From positions 35,777,678 to 35,841,677 of the forward strand of contig OZ038463.1 in assembly GCA_964036295.1 (NCBI GenBank): a stretch of 64,000 nt of DNA, written 5' to 3'. Source of the DNA: Plumapathes pennacea. Lineage: Eukaryota; Cnidaria; Anthozoa; Antipatharia; Myriopathidae. The translations under genes and the position numbers were made by a program. Shown here piece after piece: positions 1 to 11,163 of this stretch. Every line of letters begins with the position of its first letter. Positions within the stretch are counted from its first letter, which is position 1. The notes beneath the pieces were generated by a model that was not told the DNA's origin, made no database searches, and saw only the letters and a program-made list of their open reading frames with translations.

Positions 1-3000
1 GTAGACTAGTATAGGAGTTTTTTTGCATCGTGAATGGTACTGGAGCCTTTGCAAATTCGTTGTATCATTCAAAATATATTTTATTTTGACATTAGACCAG
101 CGGTTGTGGCGTTTTACGGGGACCAACCAACAAACACATACACATAAACTTCTGATTCTGATTCTTCAAATTTCTTGACAGCATGTGACCAAGTAAAGAA
201 AAGTGGAAACCCCGAGGGCGTAATCCCCCCTGAGGACGTGTCAGTGAAATTCTACAGAGGAGAGAACAACAATTTGTTTGCTAACATCACCTGGAAACCA
301 TTGAATGGTACTAAAGGAGCAAATTAAATTAACCAAATAAATGATACAAATCGAATTGTTTGTTGTCAATATAAAGACTAATTGTTCTTTGTATTCAAAT
401 TGGTAAATGGATCGATAAGGGAGGGCTGTACATGACTGCATTTTGATCGCGTTCGGTTATCCTTTTATTTTGGCTCAAGACGTAAACAAATATGGACTTA
501 ACTAAACTGTAGGTAACGTGAAACAGTTTTTAATAAATCAAGTAACTCCATTACTCACAAACTGTTATCCCTGTGAGACTTATAGACTACACAAATAAAC
601 AACATATAAAAGTAATTTTAACCTGGACTTGATACACTCAATCATTTTACACTCGAGAGAAAGGTCGTCTGATCGTAATTGATATACATTTTTTCTTATG
701 TTCACAGAGACAGAGTGCAATGTTTCCGAATGCCAAGGATATATTTTACGATATGCCGGATACAAACAGGGCTCAGACCCCCTTTCTATGCGGATGAAAT
801 GTATTGTGCTACCAAAGGTTTGGAACTGACTACCTTACTTTTGGCTAGCTTTGTTTCGCGCTAATTTGACACAGTGTAATACTTTCAGAAACAGAAATAT
901 GTCGGCTCATTTGTTTTAATTTTACGTTATACATCTTACGATTATAATTTGTCATCCCGCACCTATTTTTTGTAGTTGCAATCTATATTATTAAAAACAT
1001 AATCATAAATATTACAATTTCCTCGAATGTGATTGGTTCATAAACCCCCCGATTAATCATTAATTGGACACCTATTGTTCTGTAATCGGATACTTCTTTG
1101 TTCTGTAATCGGACAGTTGGCTTGACCAATCATAAGCAAGAGTGAAATATAAATGCACCAATCAGCGTTACACTGATTTTCAGTGGAAAACTCGATTGCC
1201 GGTGTGAGTTTGTGGCTTCTCGAAAGGCGAATTTTGTTAATTCTTGGACAACTTAACATGCAAGGAACAGTTTGTGGTCAATCAAAGAACGTGAACAGTC
1301 ACTATGTAACGAAAGAAGACAGGAAATTTTCGCCGGTCGGACGCGTTTGTTTAGTTCACGACATCGCCAGCATGCTGTGCTATAGACACTCTGAAACTTA
1401 CGGCTCGGCCAATGTCAATGAACGTCGTTGATTCATTTCAAAATCATGGAAGAAACTTAACTTTGTTGTGATGGACTGTGATGGACAAACGCTCCTAGAA
1501 AATTAAGCCGCCAAGAAATCGGTAAGTTTGTAATTGCTGTGCCGACCCGCTAAGATACAGATTTTTTCAGTCTTGAATATTTCCTTTGAATGCTTTGGAG
1601 TAAACTTCTGTGAAAAAAATAAACTAGTATTCTGAGTTTCAAAGTACCTGTTATGTTAAAAAATGTAAACCTGAAAAGTCGAAATAAACTGTCTTTCAAT
1701 TTGTGAGTTCGTGATGGGTTTACTGATTTTTACTGAGTGTAAAGAACTTACACATTTTTTACTTTTACTTCAAAAATCCGCATTCAACTCAAATCATTGG
1801 GTAAATTAGCTTCTTCTTTCTCTCAAGTATTTTAAGTTGATATAACTGAGAGCTAGATAACTACGAACAAGCGGCGTGTTTACAAACGCCGAACCGTGTG
1901 TACGCGCGTGTTAAAATAGATCGGCGATGAAGAACTTCTTGATGCTTTGTTTTTATGTATAGTACAGGAGAAGACGCTGAAGCTATATGATCATTTCATT
2001 CTCAGAAATTGTAATATTTATGATTAATTGGTAAGAGGACTTCGTGTCGTCCGATGTCGGTCTGTAATCATACTCGTGATTACGAAATCAGACTCCCGCG
2101 AAGCGCGGTCGTCCGATTTCGTAATCACTCGTATGATTACAGACCGAATCGGACTCCACTCAGTCCTATTACCATTATTAATACAGAGGTAACTTTGAAA
2201 ACAAAAGTATTATTTTACAATGCATTTTCTAAAACAAAGAATTTTAATTTCTTTCTCGTACTAGAGTCAAACCTATGTCATTGTTGGCTCTAGTGATGGT
2301 TGGACGTATCCTGTAACTCTTCAGTTAAATGTAAGTGCCCACTCTTTGTATTTGTTTCTCTTTCCTTATTTCTCTTATATTTTAAAAATGGATATAAATT
2401 TGTATAATTCAATTTTAATGATCAACACTATTGCTGTTTTAGTTACTGTTTGATTATGTTAGTTTTATTAATGTGTTGCTATTTCTGCCATCTTGTTTAT
2501 TTTTTTCTTGTTTTTTGTTTTTGTTTTTGTTTTGTTTTTGTTTTTGTTTTTTGTTTTTGTTTTTGTTTTTGTTTTTGTTTTTTGCATTGATGTTCAGTCT
2601 GATATTTTTCTTCACAGGTTTCTACGTATCCCATCTTCAATGCTTCGATGCCTGCCCACAAGCTAATGCGAGTGGAATCTCGTAAGCACTCCACATAGTT
2701 TACACAAAGACCACTGACTATAATTGTCACGCATATTGACACCATTGTCTCATGTTTCCATTAAGTCAGTCACACAACACCCAAATTTGGCTCAAAATAT
2801 TGCAACTGAAACACGATACTCGAATTTCATCGATATCCGTCTCCCACTTGGAACTTTTTAATAGAAGAGTGCCTTTATTTGGAGCTGTAAAATAATATGC
2901 ATGCTCTAACGCATTAATCAAACTCGTCCCCTTCTTTTCAACTTTTTACGGTGGTTACATTTTTCAGCTAGCAATGTTCCCTTCTTCACACTCTGTATAC

Positions 3001-5985
3001 AAGCTGACGTCCGATCTCACCAACACACTTGTTGCAAAGCGCCCTGATACTACGGTTATGTGCGCATAAGAACCTTCCATTATTATTATTGTCATTGTTC
3101 CCTTCTTCACACTCCACGTGTTGTCAGCCACTCATAGATAACTTGCAATCCTACTTCAAGACTGTTGCATTATTCAGGTCGCAGTAGTTTTGCAATGATA
3201 ATTATATTTCTTTGCGTACTATTCACACATGTTCAAAGGTACATGAAAGTAACAATTTGCATGCCATAGTAGCAGGTTTCTTTTAATTACATTTTATTCA
3301 TCTAATATTGTTTTGTGCAATTGCTTATTTATTTATTTATTTATTTAGCAGCCATTACTGAGGCCCCCATTACACCCAAGACAACATCTACAGCTACTTT
3401 AGGTATTTTAAATAAAGGATAAATTACTAATATGTTCAGGGGATACTGAGCTTTTAGGCAATGCACATGTAATTTGGTTTTTCTGCTGAATGCCAATAAG
3501 AACTGTTTCGGTGCAGTGACAACGACAGTAGAGTTGCTTGAAACTAATATAGGGAACTACTAGACGCCAGATTACCAGGTGTTTTTATTCTTTTTTATTT
3601 TAGTTTTGTTATCTCTATTTTTTCGTTTTTAGTTTTTCATCACACACTGAATAATTATGTGAAACCATGTCAGATTAACAAATAGTTTCTCTTGCTAGCT
3701 ATATATTTAAACTGATCTTTGTTTATTTCTGATCCACTTCAGCTATTACTGATGGTACTAATACAACCAAAACAAAATCAAATACTTCAGGTAAGGATAG
3801 TCACCCGACGTTTATAAATTCAATTTGTTTGGAATGCTTATACGCTGAAATAAATATTAGTTTCCCTGCCACTCGTAATCAACAAACCATTTTACTCATA
3901 AGTAAAACAGTAAAGTGTTAATTTTGCTGCATGGCAACAATAATTGTACAGTATTGAATTGTTTTTGTTTTGGTACTTTTTACTTTTTGGTAATTTTTAC
4001 GAATGATGAAATCTTTTATACTGGGACCAATGAGATCATACAGATCGACATGGGCACCCTTTCATTCCCAATAGTGATCCACTTCCATTTTCTCCTTCAG
4101 TTTCTAACCAGAAACATATGATACAGTAGGGAGAACTTCACCTTTGATACCTTACTGAGATAAAGGCTGATTAAACTATCAATTCTCACAACATTACTCA
4201 TACATTTTACTCTTAAAAGGTTGGGAGAATCTGTATTTTGAGCTTGGGAGTGAAAAGGTTAATAAAAGTTACTTGACGGTTTTGTCAACGAAAAACAACA
4301 TATTTGTTCATGGGAACATTAGTTGCCCCGTTTCACGAAGAAGAAATATAATACCAAATCGATGCAATTTCATTTTTTGCAAGTGAAAATGCATGTGCGA
4401 AAATTTCCCGTTATGCGGTCGTGAGCCAACTGGACTTTGTCTACAAAACATGACTTATTAAATGAGGTATTAAAAAGAAAACGTTTTTGAGGTTCAGAAA
4501 TGTTGTTAGGAATGAAAGTCTAAATATTCTGTATAATTAGCACTCCAAATGTATATCTATATAAATCCTTTTTTTTTTTTTTTTTCAGGCAGCTTTCGTG
4601 AAACTCCTACCACACCGTCTTCAGGTAACACAATTAAATCATCAAACTTTGTTTCTAGTGTGTACATTAAATTGCTTACAATGTCACTTACATCGCTATG
4701 ACTGTTTAATTGTAGGAGTTACTTCATGACACAATATTTTCCCAACCGTTGAAAACGCAGATGTACGAGTGATCCAGATCAAAAGATCGCCAACAGATTT
4801 TGTCTCAGCAAGCTACCAATTCCATATTTTCCTTACGTAGTGTGGTTGTATAAATTTGTATATAATTATAATAGGACTACATGCTGTCCAATTTGAAAGT
4901 AATTGGATGAGAAAAATTCCGAGGACTGCCAAAATTGGACAAGGCCGCAGGCTGAGTCCAATTTGGTAGTCCGAGGAATTTTTCGAATTCAGCTATTTCC
5001 AAATTGGACAGCATGTAGTCAATTATTCTATACACGGGACTGTACTAAATAGTTGCAGTTTTTTTGTATAGACATTTATTTAATCCCTAATTGGACAGTT
5101 TAAAAATTTAAGCAGTAATACAGTAGCTGCTTGTATGGGATTCCTAGTGTACAATATAATTATGGTAACCGAATGAAACAAGAACATTAAAGTTAAGCAT
5201 TCTCAGGAGTCAAAGGGTTAACTGTACTCTCACTCATGTGATTTCCTTTACTTATTCTAATTCTTTGTTTATATTTCTTATCTCCGTAAGGTATGGAACC
5301 GGCCTATATAATAGTGGCAGCGCTGGGAGCTTTGATTGGAGGGATATTTGTGATCATTGGGGCGTTCCTTTGGATGCGAAGGAGAAACACATTTCGTCTT
5401 CCTCCGCAAAGTTCAGGTAAGAAAGTGGAGAGGGGTTGAGTGGGGTTGGGGTGAGGGAGTCGGGAAGATAGAAGGAGCAACCTTGCCTTTCTTTGGCAAT
5501 ATTTTTGTTTATTCAATTCTATAGATGAGTTTTCTTTTTCTTTTGCAGAATTTGAATATGACGCATTTATCGTATACAGCTCTAAAGACCGTGAATTCAC
5601 AGAAGGTATTCTACTTTCATTGTTAGAGAACGATTTTCGACTAAAATGTTGTATCCATTACCGTGACTTTAAACCTGGAGCACCATATGTCGATAATATG
5701 GTACAGAGCGTGCTAAAAAGCCGCAAAATTATCGCCGTTATGTCAAAGAGTTTCCTCGAGAGCAATTTCTGTGACTACGAGCTTCAAATTGCAATGCAGA
5801 GATTGCTAGAGTGGAGAGATAACTCTGTGTTGGTAATCAAAGTGGCAAGTCTTGGACAACGAGAAATGCCTGTGCTGCTTAAAAAGAGAAGCTACATCGA
5901 CTACACCAAATTGGTAGAACGAACCAATTGGACCAGCAGACTCCGCGCTTTTCTTACAAGATCAGAGGAGACGACATATGTTTAG
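1..5985 (+). CDS. Gene A: IL-17R-like ectodomain receptor with cytoplasmic TIR domain (5' end outside window)
   Basis: Single-pass receptor whose first exons lie upstream of the window. Exons seen: 182-307, 708-817, 2265-2330, 2618-2681, 3352-3402, 3743-3790, 4589-4624, 5291-5416, 5549-5985. All have GT..AG borders and the phases agree. The first four make a fibronectin-III-like domain (NITWKPLNG, GYILRYAGY, KCIVL, VSTYP) homologous exon by exon to genes B-F. Three Thr/Ser-rich mini-exons form a stalk. Exon 5291-5416 holds a hydrophobic TM segment followed by RRR. The terminal exon is a TIR domain: box 1 YDAFIVYSS, box 2 RDFKPG, C-terminal W-x4-LRAF; stop at 5983-5985. TIR domains signal by TIR-TIR contact, for example with MyD88-type adaptors. 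Unlike its neighbours it has TIR instead of SEFIR and no juxtamembrane micro-exon. AATAAA occurs at 6204 and 6714. The ligand is unknown. Confidence 0.85.
1020..2165. mobile_element. Non-autonomous repeat copy 1, in an intron of gene A
   Basis: A block of about 1.1 kb whose core (about 1190-1870) is a diverged copy of 7390-8100. Shared landmarks in the same order include TTTCAAAATCAT, AATTAAGCCG, GATCGGTAAGTTT-like and GAGAGCTA. Its right end is a strong fold-back at 2045-2155 with arms around GTCTGTAATCATAC. The left flank is rich in CCAAT and GATTGG boxes. No transposase ORF was found. Confidence 0.5.
2510..2583. repeat. (TTTTTG)n-type microsatellite
   Basis: Imperfect tandem of TTTTTG/TTTTG units in the intron just upstream of the gene A exon at 2618. 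The apparent ORFs through it, rich in Phe/Leu or Lys/Gln, are repeat artefacts. Confidence 0.85.
4057..4262. mobile_element. piggyBac-type MITE, copy 1
   Basis: Terminal inverted repeats CCCTTTCATTCCCAA and CTTGGGAGTGAAAAGG, ending at TTAA. Related copies lie at about 10985-11163, 18900-19099 and 42262-42473. CCCTTT termini next to TTAA are typical of piggyBac-derived MITEs. Located in a stalk intron of gene A. Confidence 0.6.
4873..5022. mobile_element. Fold-back element in gene A intron
   Basis: Left arm GGACTACATGCTGTCCAATT (from 4874) is mirrored by AATTGGACAGCATGTAGTC ending at 5020. The inner arms also pair (AATTCCGAGGACT against AGTCCGAGGAATT). No coding content. Confidence 0.7.
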
Positions 5986-6989
5986 CACCTTAACAAAGAC
6001 TTCTACATTATCACATTAATTTATATTTATATGAGTATCTGGAAGTTGTGAACATTTCAGTTAGTCAATGGAAAAGCGTGCCTGAAATCATGTCATAATA
6101 GTAATTAAGGGAGTCCTTTTCACTCCAATACAGATCCTGAACTAATTACTACAACGGCCCAGCCTATAATGATGTGACCGCTCAAAGAAAGCTCTCATTA
6201 TGAAATAAACGTGATGTCAACTATTCTTTGTCACAAGATTGGCGTATATAGAACGCTGGAAAATATTCGAAAACAGTTAGAGTTAAACTTTAAAACAAGA
6301 ATATCATTAAACAACATCTTAACGTTATCTATAATCCACTACTGCAAAAAGATTATACATAAGTTAGAATAAGCAACCTATGTAGTGATCGAATGTGGAC
6401 GTATGGGAATACAAAAGCCCCAGACTTAATGCTTAATGCTGAAATAATACATCAATCAAACAATGCATCAGTGATCCGTGTATTTTAGCAAGTTTAGTGT
6501 AAAATGCTTTTATTCACGAAAAAAAAACTTAAATTAGATGCAATAAGAAAAATAATAGAATATATTGTTATTTCGTTTTATGGTCGTTTTTATAATCAGT
6601 ACCATTTGTAATCTATATCAATCATCTTGAAACGCTGTATGTATTTTTCTAATTTGTTGCTGCTAAATTTATAGAATAGTAATACCGCGTAGTCATGTAA
6701 ATCAGGTCATGTCAATAAAACTTGTGTCATCTCAACTCAACGCGATGAGTCATGATTGGGCAGTGTTCCATAAGCGAGGGAGCGTGGGAGAAAAGGGGCA
6801 GGTGGGATATTATTTTAACAAAATGTTCTGTATAAATCACGTTACCTCTACTTAGCTGTATTACAGCTAGTGAGTTGTTTAAAATTTCAGTTAGTTATGA
6901 TACACTGTAAGTTTGAAAAGCTGTCTCTTCTAACGCTTAATGGTCCATGATTGTATGTTAAAAATAACTATGATACTACGCGCGTTCTG

Positions 6990-6991
<2 letters not shown>

Positions 6992-7065
<74 letters not shown>
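6992..7065. repeat. (AAT)n microsatellite
   Basis: About 24 consecutive AAT units. The poly-Asn ORF through it is an artefact. Confidence 0.95.
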
Positions 7066-7114
7066 TATTTAACGAGGGTAGTACTAAACAATTATTATAT
7101 GGCTCACCAGTCCA

Positions 7115-8340
7115 TGATGGAAATGGAGCATTCTGATTGGCTCGTTAGCGGTCCATATTTTCTTGTACGGACCAGGCAGACGGACCGGGCAGATGGACCG
7201 CTACGTCACAGTTAAATTTGTTTGTCAAAAGTTTCACACACGAGGTTGTGCAGCTCTTTGGTTTTGGTAAAAGGTGTCGGCTAAGTCTGTGCTGAACCAA
7301 AGCGGTGGAGCAAGAATTTGTAAAGGAGATAAATCCATTTCACAGGGAAAACTTTCAGTTTACAAGCCAAGAAAACAGTTGGAGAAGAAGATTCGACCTG
7401 TATTGCCGGTGTTTGTAGCATCGTAAACGGCAGATTAGCTCTTTCTCTAAAAAAATCGGATGGTTTAACGTGGAAGGTGAGCAAAGTGATCGGCCAAAGA
7501 ATGTGAACAGTCACCGTGAACGGATCTGAGAAGATACAATGTTTGTCGGACACTGTTTTGTAATTGTGGCGCCGCCAGCAGTAGCTGTGCTGTAAACACT
7601 GCAAGTATGGATTTCACAATGAATGAAAGTCGTTTTATTTCAAAATCATCGAAGATTTTACGGAACTGATGTTTATCTTTACGATGATAGACGAATAGTC
7701 TACGAGAATTAAGCCGTCGAGAGATCGGTAAGTTTTGATGTTTACGGGAAGCCATTACGATATTGAATTTCAGCCTTGATTGTTTTCTTTGAATGCCTGT
7801 GTGATGATAAATGCATTCGAAAAAATAGAATTACGTTTACTGTTTTGAGCTGCAAAGCGCCTGTTTATTTTCAAACAAGGAAAATTTGAAAGGTCGAAAG
7901 AAAGCTAAGCTTTCACGTTTGTCATCGTGACGGGTTTACTAAGTGACTGTGTCACTGTAGATACGGCTTGCACTTAAAATAGTATTCAACTAAAATCATA
8001 CAGTAAATTAGCTGCTTCTTTCACTCAAGTATTTCGAGTTGAGGAAATTGGAGAGCTACATCACTATGAATCAATTTTCAATAGTTGAAACGCCGGTTGC
8101 GTACGCACGCAAACTGTTCAAGTGCTTCTTGGTGCTTTGTCTTATGTTTTGCAGCATAAAACATTGAAGCCATATAATAAATCATTTATTGACCTCGCAC
8201 TCGGTCCGTACGGGAGAATAATGCTCTCGTTCTCTTTTTACGTGTTTATGAACCTCGCCGCGGCGGCTCGGTCCATAAACACGTAAAAAGAAAACTCGAG
8301 CATTATTCTCCCGTACGGACCTCGCGCTCGGTCAATAAGA
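7115..8340. mobile_element. Non-autonomous repeat copy 2
   Basis: Shares its core with 1190-1870 (same landmarks in order) but has different outer ends. The right end is a long fold-back at about 8189-8338 built on GGTCCGTACGGGAGAATAAT and its reverse complement; the left end repeats the GACCGGGCAGATGGACCG theme. No ORF with a recognisable domain. Confidence 0.5.
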
Positions 8341-9524
8341 TATATTTACAAAACTGACAAACATTGATAAGCTAAATAACCGTGTAAGATGAGAGTATAT
8401 TACACGCTGACGTGAACGTGATGTATTTTAGTGACTAATTATTCTATAAAAGAAGGGCCGAATGGTTTCCCTAGCTACTCGAGTGTTCTCCCAACTTACC
8501 AAGTGTTAAGATGAGGCTATATTACATGGGAATGTTGCGTTATATATTTCTTAATTCTGTACTTGCAATGCAAACAGTTATACACACAACAGCTCCTTGC
8601 CCTAAAAATCTTCGACCATGTCTTTGCTTTGACATTTTTTAGCCAGAAAACCACGTGATCTCGACATAAGCGCTCAAACCATTTCTCAACAATAGTCATT
8701 ATTGGTTGACAAGAGAAGCTTGACGCGAATTTAGAATGCGCTCAGCTCTCTAGGAATTAACGTATTTCTAGGATCTGATCTGATAACAGTTACTACCTTT
8801 ATGACGTAAAAAAAAAAACACAAAACTACAGCGGACGTGTGGAGGCGCTTATTGTTCATTTGTTTCTTGTACTGTTAATTTATTAACAAATACTTTCTTT
8901 TCATGTTTTCCTCTCGTAATATTTTTCCCTATATTTTTTTGGTATCATTTCTCCAACAACTTCCTTTCACATACAGTACATTATTGACATCTTTTAGTAT
9001 CTTTAAACAATAGAATATTAAAAATAATACTCAGAATTTTACCCATAATCCCGTGACAGAACGTTTGGGTTTCCATGATTGACCATGCTCATCAAATTGA
9101 GTTGAATGTTTTCTTTACGTTTACTTATTGTTTAGAGACCAGGCTAGATTAATAAATGTTTTAGATTTCTCTATAAAACTTTGCAGTCATGTTCTTTCAC
9201 ACTTTTACAATCCAGAAGGCTTTATCCCGATGTATGTCCGCAGAATGATGACATTAAACGGAGTTTTTACACTGCTTTGTCGCATGATTTGAAATTCAAA
9301 TTCAATTAGGGGGCTTGTAAAATACCGACTTGTCACGTATGTTAATTTTTAACTTCGATGCCGAGCACTAATGACGCTTTTACCTCAAGCACAAGCATGT
9401 ATGGCTGTTCAGTTTACATCATAGTGACCCTGTAAATAATCCCGCATATTGGAGGGTAAAGACTACGACTTGCACTGTCATTGAGCCCTAGAAAAATCAC
9501 GATCGTCGAGAAATTGCAAGATCA

Positions 9525-10544
9525 ATGCTGTCCTCGCCACTGCCAGTGGGCATAATTGGCACCTTCTTGGCGTTGGTCATAATTTGTGGAATCTTTGGTA
9601 ATCTTATGGTTGTGTTGGTTGTCCTGAAGGCTCCTCGAATGAAGGCTGTTCCCTACATACTCGTCACGAATCTGGCCATAGCCGACGAGTTACAATCGTT
9701 CAATATGTTCTTTGTGCTTGTTACTGTTTGCAAAGGAGGCAAATGGGAGTTCGGAGAAACTGCTTGTCAGATCCATGCGTTTTTGACGTCTGAGTTTGTG
9801 CTCACATCTATGTTAAACTTGACTGTTATTAGCATCAACAGATACATTAAAGTCGTTCACGCGGAAAAGTACAAGAAAGCCTTCGCTCTGCGTAATCTCA
9901 AATTCCTCATTGCATTCACTTGGCTGGTTCCTCTTCTGTACGCCATTCCACCGCTATTCGGTTGGTCGAGGTATGTCTATAATCCTGGGAAATGCACCTG
10001 CATGTTTCGCTTCTCCTTCAGTCACTCGTTTGCTTTTTTCCTGGTTGGAACAATCATTGCACCTGCGATGGCTATCATAGTGCTTTGTTATTTGCGAATC
10101 TTCTGGATAGTTCGCAGGCACAGAAGGCGCGTTTGCCCAAAGGAGTCATCAAGGCAAACGCAGGAACGTAATATGTTCAATGACGAAAGCCAAATCACAG
10201 CGAACATTGCGGTCGTCGTCGTGTCACATATCATTTGCTTCTTCCCAGCTACAGTTGTCAATATCGTAGAATTATTCTGTCAGGATTATGCCATTCCATT
10301 TTGGCTCGACTTTATCTCCTTTAACTTGATTTTTTTAAGCCTTGCTAACAACCCTATAGTCTATGGTTTGATGAATAAACAATACAGGAAATCTCTGGTG
10401 TATATTTACAGAGGTTTCCGAACTCATCGTCAGCCGCATAAGAAGAACATGCACAACGGCATCGATGTGCCGACTCCACTACCCGCCGACGACCAACACG
10501 CTCTTGAACTTCAACAGTTTCCTAAAGTCATCAGAGGTTTTTGA
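9525..10544 (+). CDS. Intronless class A (rhodopsin-like) G-protein-coupled receptor
   Basis: A 339-residue seven-helix receptor in one exon. TM1 has GNLMV (25-29). TM2 has LAIAD (50-54). The conserved TM3 Cys is C81, with partners C157/C159 in loop 2. The DRY position is NRY (105-107). TM4 has W133 and is followed by PPLFGWSRY (142-150), as in opsins and melatonin-type receptors. TM5 has P180 and CYLRIFW. TM6 reads CFFP (238-241) instead of the usual CWxP. TM7 ends in NPIVY (276-280). Residue 7.43 is Phe rather than the retinal Lys, so it is not an opsin. The tail is basic then Pro/Asp-rich. ATG 9525 gives a short N-terminus without a signal peptide, normal for the family. Intronless class A receptors in large numbers are usual in cnidarians. 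The ligand is unknown; melatonin-like is a weak guess. Confidence 0.9.
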   Translation: MLSSPLPVGIIGTFLALVIICGIFGNLMVVLVVLKAPRMKAVPYILVTNLAIADELQSFNMFFVLVTVCKGGKWEFGETACQIHAFLTSEFVLTSMLNLTVISINRYIKVVHAEKYKKAFALRNLKFLIAFTWLVPLLYAIPPLFGWSRYVYNPGKCTCMFRFSFSHSFAFFLVGTIIAPAMAIIVLCYLRIFWIVRRHRRRVCPKESSRQTQERNMFNDESQITANIAVVVVSHIICFFPATVVNIVELFCQDYAIPFWLDFISFNLIFLSLANNPIVYGLMNKQYRKSLVYIYRGFRTHRQPHKKNMHNGIDVPTPLPADDQHALELQQFPKVIRGF

Positions 10545-10591
10545 AAAAAGTAAAATAGCTTGTACCAACTACTAATATGCTAATATTATTA

Positions 10592-10932
10592 TATAGACAC
10601 GAGTGTTTTACTGGAAAATATACCGTGCGTAAAATCCATACGAAACTACATCCGGGACCCGAGTGGTGCATTTTCCATATCCTCACTAGTGAGGATATCG
10701 TTGGCATCATTTCCCGCTTTTGCACAGTTGTTTGTGCAATTTCTCGTAAAACACTCGTGTCTAATATAACAAAAAGAAAATTACACGGCGGCTTGAAGAT
10801 ATGGATTTTATTTTCTCGTGGTAAAAACAATATTTTACTCACTTGCGAAGCGCTCGTTCGTAAAATATTGTTTTTACCACTCGAAAATAAAACTCATATC
10901 TTCGCGCGGCCGTGTAATATCCTCTATATAAT
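10592..10932. mobile_element. Composite fold-back element, copy 1
   Basis: Two adjacent fold-backs. The first runs from ATAGACACGAGTGTTTTAC to GTAAAACACTCGTGTCTAAT. The second runs from TTACACGGCGGCTTGAAGAT to ATCTTCGCGCGGCCGTGTAA. A near-identical copy lies at about 36470-36770 inside gene D. Confidence 0.7.
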
Positions 10933-10984
10933 AATTCAAATCATACTGATTTGTCTTGAGCATTCAATGTTTCTTATCATCACA

Positions 10985-11163
10985 ATAACGCGACATTTTT
11001 CAGGAGAGATATACCATACAGTATGGAGAATTTGCTACTTGATAGTTTGCTCAGATGAAAGCTGATTGGCCTATCAATTCTCACTACATTGCTCATATAT
11101 TTTCTTCTTGAATGGTTTGGAGAATTTGTATTATGAGCTCAGGAGCGAACTGAAGGGTTAATG
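10985..11163. mobile_element. piggyBac-type MITE, decayed copy 2
   Basis: Internal sequence (TCAATTCTCACTACATTGCT, GAGAATTTGTATT) and right end (AAGGGTTAA) match the copies at 4057 and 18900. The left end is degraded. Confidence 0.5.

Larger units (their letters stand above)
5986..9524. other. Intergenic region between gene A and the GPCR
   Basis: Holds the gene A 3' UTR with AATAAA at 6204-6209 and 6714-6719, an AAT microsatellite (6992-7065), the second copy of the 1.1 kb element (about 7115-8340), and about 1.2 kb of AT-rich DNA with no recognisable gene. The short ORFs here show no family signature. Confidence 0.6.

Noticed and set aside
2497..2745. Lys/Gln-rich protein on the minus strand
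   Set aside because: It is a translation of the (TTTTTG)n repeat next to a real + strand exon.
5620..5985. TIR domain as a stand-alone small intracellular protein starting at an internal Met
   Set aside because: The open frame begins at the splice acceptor 5548/5549, box 1 lies upstream of that Met, and the preceding TM exon joins in phase.
6951..7136. Poly-Asn protein
   Set aside because: It is a translation of the AAT microsatellite with no conserved flanks.
9525..10544. Opsin identity for the GPCR
   Set aside because: The TM7 retinal-binding Lys position is Phe, although PPLFGWSRY looks opsin-like.
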